This document shows positions 1 through 5,230 of a DNA stretch of 6,679 nt, one piece after another. The stretch lies in contig JAOZTQ010000076.1 in assembly GCA_029939085.1 (NCBI GenBank), forward strand, positions 1 through 6,679, given 5' to 3'. The position numbers were made by a program, and so were the translations under genes. Positions within the stretch are counted from its first letter, which is position 1, and each line of letters begins with the position of its first letter. The DNA is from Candidatus Nanopelagicales bacterium. Its GTDB lineage: Bacteria > Actinomycetota > Actinomycetes > S36-B12 > GCA-2699445. The notes beneath the pieces are model-generated. The model was not told the DNA's origin. It did not search any database and worked only from the letters and a program-made list of their open reading frames with translations.

Positions 1-1193
1 CGTTCGGTTCCAGGGTTGCGGTGTTCCTGCGCAGCGACTCATCTCCGGTGATTACTGGAGATCGGGTGCGGTTCACCGATTCAAGGGATGGCGCGGTCGT
101 TGAGGTGACCGAAGTCCAAGAGACCGCGGTGAGTGATGTGACCTGGACACAAATTGAAGCTGAGGGTGGCGACTTCAGTTCGGTCGCCGCTTGGCAAGCG
201 GAAGTCCTCGCTGGCCAGCCGGAAAATAGCCAGGATTCAGTGGGTGTGCCCTTGGTGTGGATCAGATTTGAGCAGATCAAACCGAGACCCTTAGTTCCCT
301 CACGACCGACGGCGGAAGATCTGCAGCTCCCAGCGGGGTATCGGCACGTCTATTCCGGAAAAGTTCGAGACTTGTTTGTTAGCCCCGACGGTAATTTATT
401 GCTCGTCGCGAGTGACCGGATATCAGCCTATGACTGGGTTCTTTCGCCCGTGGTACCACAAAAAGGCGCGGTGCTAACGCAGATGAGTTTGTGGTGGTTT
501 GGTCAACTGGCCGACGTGGTTCCAAATCACGTCGTTACCGATGAGGTGCCTGCCGGCGTGAAGGGCCGTGCCGTGGAGTGCCGGAATCTGGAAATCTTTC
601 CGGTTGAGTGTGTAGTCCGGGGCTACCTGACTGGGTCCGGTTTGGCGGATTACCGTGCAACCGGAAGTGTTTGTGGCGTGCAGTTGCCGGATGGTCTGCG
701 GGATGGTGATCGATTGCCCGAGCCGATTTTTACACCGGCAACCAAGGCAGCTGTTGGCGATCATGACGAAAATATTGACTTCGATCGGATGTCGGCAATC
801 TTGGATCCGAATATCGCGAACAAGTTACGAGACTTATCTCTTACGCTTTACAACCGAGCCGAAAAGATTTGTCGGGAACGAGGAATTGTGCTCGCGGACA
901 CCAAGTTTGAGTTCGGCCAGGACTCGGCGGGCACGATAGTACTCGCAGACGAAATTTTGACACCGGATTCATCTCGATTCTGGCCATTGGAGACGTGGCA
1001 GCCCGGTAAAGCGCAGCAGTCCTTCGACAAGCAATTTGCTCGAGATTGGCTCACTTCGCCAGAGTCGGGATGGGATCGAAATTCCGGCGAACCGCCCCCA
1101 CCGTTACCGCAACGAGTTGTAGAGCAGACGGCATCGAAATATCGGGAAGCGTTCCGGCGCCTCACGGGTATGGATTTTCCAGCTCAGGACTAG
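1..1193 (+). CDS. purC: ASCH-like domain fused to SAICAR synthetase (PurC), 5' end outside window
   Basis: The C-terminal part is phosphoribosylaminoimidazole-succinocarboxamide synthase, the cytoplasmic enzyme that joins aspartate to CAIR using ATP. Numbering from the GTG at 21 (390 residues to the TAG at 1191), the PurC domain starts near residue 104 and is complete: SGKVRD 112-117, VVRGYLTGSG 198-207, FTPATKA 237-243, ADTKFEFG 292-299, ADEILTPDSSRFW 309-321, SFDKQF 334-339. PurC normally begins near that SGKVRD motif. Here about 100 further residues precede it and match the ASCH fold by eye: a GD turn (13-14), alternating strand residues 25-32, an EGG motif 48-50 with a following helix ending in W58, and a last strand VPLVWIRF 76-83. 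A proline-rich linker (87-103) joins the domains. The frame is open to base 3, so GTG 21 cuts through the ASCH domain and the true start is upstream. PurC identity is near certain; the ASCH call is by pattern only. Confidence 0.93.
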   Translation, partial: FGSRVAVFLRSDSSPVITGDRVRFTDSRDGAVVEVTEVQETAVSDVTWTQIEAEGGDFSSVAAWQAEVLAGQPENSQDSVGVPLVWIRFEQIKPRPLVPSRPTAEDLQLPAGYRHVYSGKVRDLFVSPDGNLLLVASDRISAYDWVLSPVVPQKGAVLTQMSLWWFGQLADVVPNHVVTDEVPAGVKGRAVECRNLEIFPVECVVRGYLTGSGLADYRATGSVCGVQLPDGLRDGDRLPEPIFTPATKAAVGDHDENIDFDRMSAILDPNIANKLRDLSLTLYNRAEKICRERGIVLADTKFEFGQDSAGTIVLADEILTPDSSRFWPLETWQPGKAQQSFDKQFARDWLTSPESGWDRNSGEPPPPLPQRVVEQTASKYREAFRRLTGMDFPAQD

Positions 1194-1210
1194 TTCCACG
1201 CGGGTTTCAG

Positions 1211-1216
1211 TAGGCT
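1211..1216 (+). promoter_or_regulatory. Possible -10 element for a leaderless transcript
   Basis: The hexamer TAGGCT fits the loose actinobacterial -10 pattern TAnnnT. It ends 7 bases before the ATG at 1224, so transcription would start at or next to the start codon. The gene has only a weak ribosome-binding match (AGG at 1212-1214, 9 bases from the ATG), which suits leaderless translation. No convincing -35 element is visible. Read-through from purC, 30 bp upstream, is equally possible. Confidence 0.28.
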
Positions 1217-1223
1217 GCAAAGC

Positions 1224-2045
1224 ATGGAAACAGTCCGTATCAATGCTGTTCGTTGTGCCGTCGTTTTCGCAGTAGTGCTCCTAGGCTTAGCTGGCTCTGC
1301 CGGTAACTCCGCAGCTGACTCCGCGCAATGTCGACTCGAACCGGGCGGAAACTGCGTTGGCGCGAACCTGACGGGCACCAGGCTCACCAATGTCGATCTG
1401 CGTGGCATCGATCTTCGTGATGCTGTTCTTTATCGGTGCAGTTTCGAAAGCGTCGATCTACGTGGGGCGAACCTCGCAGGTGCAGACATCATCGAGTGCC
1501 CCATGATCAATGTCCAGTTAGACCAGGCGAATCTTGTTGGCGGTAGCATCATCCGCTCCAACTTCACTGAAGTTTCCGCTCAAAGTAGCGACATGTCTCG
1601 GGCTGCTATCAGCCAGACAGTTGTCGTCGACAGTTCGATGCGGCGCACCAAAATAGCTGATGCGGAGATCACGCAATCGACTTTCCGCGGCGTCGATCTG
1701 CGTGCGGTAAATCTGAAGAAAACCAGTACTCGGCAAGTGAACCTGCGGCGCGTGAAGCTGAAGTCGGCGAATCTTTCTGGAGCGCAGTTAGTTCAGTCGA
1801 CTATGGCGAAAGGCACATCGTTACGAAAGGTGACCTTTCGCAATGGATTGCTGCTGGAAAGTGATCTCAAGAAGGTGGATATGCGAAGTGCCGATCTTCG
1901 AAGCACGTTTGTTTGGCGTTCCAGTCTGACGGGGTCGAATATCGCGAATATTCGCACTGCCGGAACTACCTGTACCGCGGTGAGGTTACCTGACGGAAGC
2001 CGGATATCCGGAGACGTTTTTGCCGGTCCCTGCCATGGGCTGTGA
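1224..2045 (+). CDS. Exported pentapeptide-repeat (beta-helix) protein
   Basis: This 273-residue protein has a basic N-terminus, a hydrophobic core (about residues 11-24) and small residues around 25-33, which together look like a Sec signal peptide cleaved near residue 30. No lipobox cysteine is present. From residue 47 to 242 it consists of pentapeptide repeats of the A(D/N)Lxx type. Large hydrophobic residues (L, I, M, F, V) fall at nearly every fifth position from 49 to 194 (30 repeats) and again from 200 to 240 (9 repeats), with a one-residue slip at 195-199. That gives nearly ten square coils of a right-handed beta-helix. Cysteines 36, 44, 72, 92, 250 and 270 lie in the exported part. 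The molecular role is unknown. Cytoplasmic gyrase-mimic members such as MfpA and Qnr lack a signal peptide, so that function is unlikely. It lies 30 bp after purC and is convergent with the protease gene, 6 bp between stops. ATG 1224 is chosen because it gives a complete signal peptide. Confidence 0.85.
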   Translation: METVRINAVRCAVVFAVVLLGLAGSAGNSAADSAQCRLEPGGNCVGANLTGTRLTNVDLRGIDLRDAVLYRCSFESVDLRGANLAGADIIECPMINVQLDQANLVGGSIIRSNFTEVSAQSSDMSRAAISQTVVVDSSMRRTKIADAEITQSTFRGVDLRAVNLKKTSTRQVNLRRVKLKSANLSGAQLVQSTMAKGTSLRKVTFRNGLLLESDLKKVDMRSADLRSTFVWRSSLTGSNIANIRTAGTTCTAVRLPDGSRISGDVFAGPCHGL

Positions 2046-2051
2046 CCGGGT

Positions 2052-3875
2052 TTAGTCGCCCAACTGCTGTTGAGCCGGAACTCTGACCGGTGGCTTACTT
2101 GCCTGCTCGATGACATCCAAAATTTCGTGACCCACAAGTTCGTGTCGGTCTAGCAGAGCATCACGGAGAGCGACCACGATGTGTTGGTTTTCTCGCATCA
2201 ACTCAGTAGTCGTCGATTTGAGATCCGACAGTAAGTCCTGAAGTTCCGTTCTGAGAGTGGTATCCGCCAAGACTCGACCTACGAGATTGGTGTCAGAGAA
2301 GGACGAACTGGATACTGCCTGCAGACTGATCAGAGTCTGACCCATACCGCAGGAACCGATCATCTGTGCACCGACCGTTGTCGCGTACGCCAGGTCACTT
2401 GCCGGACCCGTTGAGACTTCCCCGAAGAAGATTTCCTCGGCAACCTGGCCGCCGAAGGCGATCTTCATCATTGCGGTCATCTCTGATTGCGATCGAGTGA
2501 AGACATCATCGGTGTCCCCGTGGGCCAAGAGTCCAAGCGACTCCTTACGTTTGATGATGCTGAGGATGTCCAGCCGACGGTATGGGGCAACCAGATAGGC
2601 GATAGTGGCATGACCCGCTTCATGTGTTGCGATCAACCGCCGCTCGTGATCGGTGTAAGCGACTGGTTGGCCCATACCGATCTCCTCGGTCAACCGTGCC
2701 CGCTCCAAGTCCTTGCGGCTGAGTTGGGTTGCCCCGCGACGCAGCGCGTTGACGAGTGCCTCGTCGAAGATGTGCTCAAGCATCGCGGGTGTGTATCCCT
2801 GTGTGACAGCGGCGATCGCAGAACGAACTTCCGGATCATCCAACTCAGCTTCATGACTTCGCTTCGTCAAGGCGTGTTCAATGAGTTGGTACCGACCCGC
2901 CAGCGCGGGTGGATCGAATGAGATGCGTCGATCGAAGCGACCCGGTCGGAGCAAAGCGGGATCGAGATTGTCAGCCCGGTTAGTCGCGGCGATGAGAAGA
3001 ATATTTGCTGGCTGACTCTTTGGTCGACGCATCTGACGGGACGCGGGGAGTATGAGGTTCGCTTTATCGATGAACCACGATTTGAACTTATCGGAGCCGA
3101 CTGGCTCGTCGAAGGACTGCATCTGGATCAAGAGCTCGTTGACTACGCCACCGACCCCCTCAGAGATTGCGCGGTTGACTGTGGTGTGGTTCTGAGCGCC
3201 TTCGGCCGTTGAGTTACTCAGACCAGAGCGGGCCATGGCAATCGCGTCGATTTCTTCGATGAAGCCAATAGCGCCACCTTCAGACCGAGCGGCCTTACGG
3301 AGTTGTTTGAAGTAGCTGCGAATTTTGCGACTCGTTGCGCCGTAGTACATGGACTGGAAGCTGGTTGCGCTCACGAAAAGGAAGGGGACACCGGCATCTT
3401 TGGCAATCGCTTTCGCAATGTACGTTTTGCCGGTTCCCGGAGGTCCCTCAAACAACAGGCCGCGACGGGGTGAACCCCCCATTTCGCGGGCAAAAGTCTT
3501 GTGAGCGAGGAACAGGTCGAGGGAACGATCAATATCTTCCTTGATGGGTTCAATCCCGACGACGTCATCTAAACCGATATCTAGTTGTTCGGTTCGGTAG
3601 AGCACGTGGGGGGAACGTCCAGCGCCAAGGGTCATGATCAGCAGCATTCCGATAAGGAAGATGAAAAATACCGCGATGATGACGAGATGTGCATCGAGCG
3701 AAGGCAACGAAAAATTGCTCAGGATGATGGGTTCGCCCACGCCGATCCGCCACCACAAGAAGATCGCAACGACGCCTAACGGGAATCCGATTCGGCGTAG
3801 TCGGGTTAGTCGGCGTTGTTCACGAGATTCTGCGACGTCACTCACGTCTCGCAGGATTGATTCTTGGGTCTGCAC
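2052..3875 (-). CDS. FtsH-like membrane AAA+ zinc metalloprotease, divergent paralogue
   Basis: A 607-residue protein read from GTG 3875. Two membrane segments (about residues 30-44 and 63-85) are followed by an AAA+ domain: Walker A GPPGTGKT 144-151, pore-loop MYYG 176-179, Walker B FIEEID 205-210, sensor-1 ATN 297-299, and RPGRFDR 310-316 with arginine fingers R313 and R316. The M41 peptidase domain has HEAGH 418-422 (zinc ligands H418 and H422, catalytic E419), GGQVAEE 475-481 and the third zinc ligand D494 in STGPASDL. All catalytic residues are present, so it should be an active ATP-driven protease for membrane or cytoplasmic substrates. It differs from housekeeping FtsH: almost no extracytoplasmic domain, two extra segments in the ATPase (about 218-243 and 258-289) and Glu in place of the Walker B Asp. 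It is probably a second FtsH-family gene, so I give no ftsH symbol. An in-frame TTG at 3950 would add 25 residues but lies inside an inverted repeat and lacks a good ribosome site. Confidence 0.88.
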   Translation of the reverse strand: MQTQESILRDVSDVAESREQRRLTRLRRIGFPLGVVAIFLWWRIGVGEPIILSNFSLPSLDAHLVIIAVFFIFLIGMLLIMTLGAGRSPHVLYRTEQLDIGLDDVVGIEPIKEDIDRSLDLFLAHKTFAREMGGSPRRGLLFEGPPGTGKTYIAKAIAKDAGVPFLFVSATSFQSMYYGATSRKIRSYFKQLRKAARSEGGAIGFIEEIDAIAMARSGLSNSTAEGAQNHTTVNRAISEGVGGVVNELLIQMQSFDEPVGSDKFKSWFIDKANLILPASRQMRRPKSQPANILLIAATNRADNLDPALLRPGRFDRRISFDPPALAGRYQLIEHALTKRSHEAELDDPEVRSAIAAVTQGYTPAMLEHIFDEALVNALRRGATQLSRKDLERARLTEEIGMGQPVAYTDHERRLIATHEAGHATIAYLVAPYRRLDILSIIKRKESLGLLAHGDTDDVFTRSQSEMTAMMKIAFGGQVAEEIFFGEVSTGPASDLAYATTVGAQMIGSCGMGQTLISLQAVSSSSFSDTNLVGRVLADTTLRTELQDLLSDLKSTTTELMRENQHIVVALRDALLDRHELVGHEILDVIEQASKPPVRVPAQQQLGD

Positions 3876-3883
3876 CGTTGAGT

Positions 3884-3893
3884 CCTCTCCCTT
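3884..3893 (-). promoter_or_regulatory. Ribosome-binding site deciding the protease start
   Basis: On the minus strand these bases read AAGGGAGAGG, a strong Shine-Dalgarno match 8 bases before GTG 3875. The longer TTG start at 3950 has nothing comparable, so this site favours the 607-residue product. Confidence 0.7.
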
Positions 3894-3937
3894 GGCCGAA
3901 CCCGGTGCTGCTGTGGCGTGGAGTTGTCCACTTCCGT

Positions 3938-3970
3938 GTTTGGGAGTCAATCAAGAAAGGACTCCCAAAC
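3938..3970. repeat. Perfect 11-bp inverted repeat with 11-bp centre
   Basis: The left arm GTTTGGGAGTC (3938-3948) and right arm GACTCCCAAAC (3960-3970) are exact reverse complements around an 11-base centre (3949-3959), so arm centres are 22 bp apart, about two helical turns. The repeat sits 62 bp upstream of the protease GTG start. No T-run follows on either strand, so it does not look like an intrinsic terminator. A dimer-binding operator or a 5'-UTR hairpin of the protease mRNA are the likely readings. It does not match the CIRCE, HAIR or LexA consensus sequences as I remember them. Confidence 0.7.
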
Positions 3971-4021
3971 CCGTTACCTTCGCTGCGCCGTTGCTCGGTA
4001 GTGACCAGAGAATAGGCATCA

Positions 4022-4071
4022 CTTGAGCGGTTTGCGCTATGCCGATCGCCAGATCTTGAGGTGCGCTTGAG
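4022..4071 (+). promoter_or_regulatory. Three CTTGAG direct repeats in 11-bp phase
   Basis: CTTGAG occurs at 4022-4027, 4055-4060 and 4066-4071, with start-to-start distances of 33 and 11 bp. All copies therefore face the same side of the helix. A fourth copy lies at 4242-4247, 176 bp (16 x 11) further on. Tandem 11-bp half-sites are typical of OmpR/PhoB-family response regulators, and CTTGAG is also the half-site core of the HspR operator, but no inverted partner is present. A regulatory role is inferred. Confidence 0.35.
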
Positions 4072-4092
4072 AATTGGGGTGTTTCTCGGCTC

Positions 4093-4120
4093 AGCCAGGG
4101 GGCCTCAGCCCGGACTGGCT
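4093..4120. other. GC-rich imperfect hairpin in the purS upstream region
   Basis: AGCCAG (4093-4098) pairs with CTGGCT (4115-4120), and inside it GGGC (4100-4103) pairs with GCCC (4108-4111) around a CTCA loop, leaving a small internal loop. Ten base pairs form in total. No T-run follows on either strand. It could be a leader-RNA structure if transcription starts upstream, or have no function. Confidence 0.35.
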
Positions 4121-4237
4121 CTCAACAGCCGCCACGTTCCGAGTACCGAGGGTGACCTAGTTGTCTGATTACCGTGACGCGGACCACTAGATGAAATAGA
4201 GCAGTGGCGCCTATACAACCGGGACCGACTGCGGAGT

Positions 4238-4243
4238 TAGGCT
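4238..4243 (+). promoter_or_regulatory. Possible -10 element for the purSQL operon
   Basis: TAGGCT fits the actinobacterial TAnnnT pattern and is the same hexamer as the candidate at 1211. Transcription would start near 4250, giving a leader of about 40 bases that begins with the 4252-4265 hairpin. No good -35 sequence is visible at the usual distance. This is one of several weak candidates in the region. Confidence 0.25.
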
Positions 4244-4251
4244 TGAGTAGT

Positions 4252-4265
4252 CCCACGGTCGTGGG
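4252..4265. other. Short perfect hairpin just upstream of purS
   Basis: CCCACG (4252-4257) and CGTGGG (4260-4265) are perfect inverted arms around GT. As RNA this would be a five-pair stem with a GGTC loop. It ends 15 bases before the ribosome-binding GGAG of purS and close to the predicted transcript start. It could be a protective 5' stem or an operator palindrome for purine-operon control. Confidence 0.35.
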
Positions 4266-4289
4266 TGCCTTGGCGAGTCTGGAGTGGAT

Positions 4290-4541
4290 GTGGCCCGAGT
4301 CGTAGTCGATGTCATGTTGAAGCCTGAAATTCTCGATCCGGAAGGACGAGCGATACAGGGTGCCCTGACTCGTTTAGGCCTTGATGGGGTTTCGGATGTT
4401 CGGCAAGGTAAACGGTTCGAGATTGCCTTAGACGGCGAAGTAAGTGAAGAGCGCGCCGAAACCTTGAACCGTCTGGCTGCTGAACTCCTAGCGAATCCGG
4501 TGATTGAGGACTACCGCCTCCGAGTGGAGGAGGGACAGTGA
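4290..4541 (+). CDS. purS: FGAM synthase subunit PurS
   Basis: This 83-residue protein is the small subunit of phosphoribosylformylglycinamidine synthase. It helps hold PurL and PurQ together so that ammonia released by PurQ reaches the PurL active site. It matches the family along its whole length: an N-terminal strand of the ARVVVDVMLKPEILDPEG type (residues 2-19), SDVRQGKRFE 35-44, and the C-terminal LLANPVIEDY 66-75. GTG 4290 is preferred over the in-frame GTG at 4284, because GGAG at 4281-4284 lies 5 bases before it and the product then begins like other actinobacterial PurS proteins. The stop overlaps the purQ start by 4 bp (GTGA), so translation is probably coupled. Identification is secure despite the small size. 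Confidence 0.95.
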   Translation: MARVVVDVMLKPEILDPEGRAIQGALTRLGLDGVSDVRQGKRFEIALDGEVSEERAETLNRLAAELLANPVIEDYRLRVEEGQ

Positions 4542-5230
4542 CCAGTTCGGTCGGCGTCATTACGTTCCCCGGATCGCTGGATGATTCTGATTCCCGCAGA
4601 GCGCTTTCGGCGGCGGGGATGTCAGCGATTCCCCTATGGCATGGATCTGATTCATTGGCAGACGTCGATGCAGTACTTGTCCCAGGTGGTTTCTCCTACG
4701 GTGACTATCTGCGCTGCGGTGCCATCGCCCGGTTCGCGCCACTAATGACTGAAGTGATTGCGGCAGCCGGCCGCGGTATGCCGGTAATTGGTATCTGCAA
4801 CGGATTTCAGATTCTCTGTGAATCGCACCTATTGCCGGGTGCGTTAACGCGGAACGAATCGTTGCATTACATCTGCCGCGATCAGTGGCTACGAGTGGAG
4901 AACAATCGCACAGCTTGGACTGCTGATTACGATTCGGAACAGGAAATCTTGATCCCGGTAAAGCATGGGGAAGGTCGCTATGTCGCGAACGACCACACCC
5001 TGGATGAACTGGAAGATGATGGTCGGGTAGTTGTGCGGTATATCGGCGGTAATCCCAACGGCTCTTTCCGAGACATAGCTGGGATCTGCAATGATTCCGG
5101 AAATGTGGTGGGACTTATGCCCCATCCCGAGCACGCCATCGATCCGCTAACCGGTGCACCTGGGGTGGATGGTCAGGGATTTTTCACATCAGTTGTGAAG
5201 GCACTCGTTGGAAGCGGAAGTGCCCGATGA
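4538..5230 (+). CDS. purQ: FGAM synthase glutaminase subunit PurQ
   Basis: A 230-residue class I glutamine amidotransferase that hydrolyses glutamine and supplies ammonia to PurL for converting FGAR to FGAM in the cytoplasm. The N-terminus carries VITFPGSLDD (7-16), followed by VPGGFSYGDYLRCGAIARF (48-66). The nucleophile is Cys87 in GICNGFQ, and His196 and Glu198 in MPHPEHA complete the triad. Length and motifs match stand-alone PurQ, so nothing is missing. GTG 4538 is chosen because a strong ribosome site (GGAGGAGGG, 4526-4534) precedes it and the reading frame then starts a few residues before the first strand. It overlaps purS by 4 bp, and its TGA overlaps the purL ATG by 4 bp, so the three subunits are likely made together from one mRNA. 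Confidence 0.97.
   Translation: MTSSVGVITFPGSLDDSDSRRALSAAGMSAIPLWHGSDSLADVDAVLVPGGFSYGDYLRCGAIARFAPLMTEVIAAAGRGMPVIGICNGFQILCESHLLPGALTRNESLHYICRDQWLRVENNRTAWTADYDSEQEILIPVKHGEGRYVANDHTLDELEDDGRVVVRYIGGNPNGSFRDIAGICNDSGNVVGLMPHPEHAIDPLTGAPGVDGQGFFTSVVKALVGSGSAR

Larger units (their letters stand above)
3876..4289. other. 414-bp divergent intergenic region between protease gene and purS
   Basis: No convincing gene is present on either strand. The one longer plus-strand frame here (3634-4026) mostly lies antisense to the protease and has no family features. The region must carry the promoters for both divergent transcription units and holds the inverted repeat, the phased CTTGAG copies and the hairpins listed separately. 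On the minus strand TATTCT (complement of 4009-4014) is a weak -10 candidate for the protease gene, without a good -35. No tRNA, rRNA or known riboswitch pattern was recognised. Confidence 0.6.

Noticed and set aside
246..330. Separate PurC start at GTG 246 or GTG 255
   Set aside because: Only a weak AGGA at 232-235 precedes these codons, and the residues here form the last strand of the ASCH-like domain, so an uninterrupted fusion is the simpler reading.
2000..2011. 12-bp palindrome CCGGATATCCGG
   Set aside because: It lies inside the coding sequence of the pentapeptide protein, encodes ordinary residues and is short enough to arise by chance.
2023..2049. Hairpin CCGGTC/GACCGG spanning the convergent stop codons as a bidirectional terminator
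   Set aside because: The stem is only 6 bp with a 15-base loop and neither strand has a following T-run. In the protease direction the tail is A-rich.
3876..3950. Longer protease start at TTG 3950 adding 25 residues
   Set aside because: The TTG lies within the inverted repeat, has no good ribosome site, and the added residues are low in family signal. GTG 3875 has AAGGGAGAGG 8 bases upstream.
3634..4026. 130-residue plus-strand reading frame opposite the protease N-terminus
   Set aside because: It is mostly antisense to a clear conserved gene, crosses the inverted repeat, shows no domain and has no convincing ribosome site.
4022..4071. Classical HspR (HAIR) operator
   Set aside because: HAIR needs an inverted pair CTTGAGT-N7-ACTCAAG. 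Only direct copies of the left half are present.
4072..4289. Purine riboswitch or other known leader RNA upstream of purS
   Set aside because: No recognisable conserved core of the purine riboswitch or another known class was seen, only simple hairpins.
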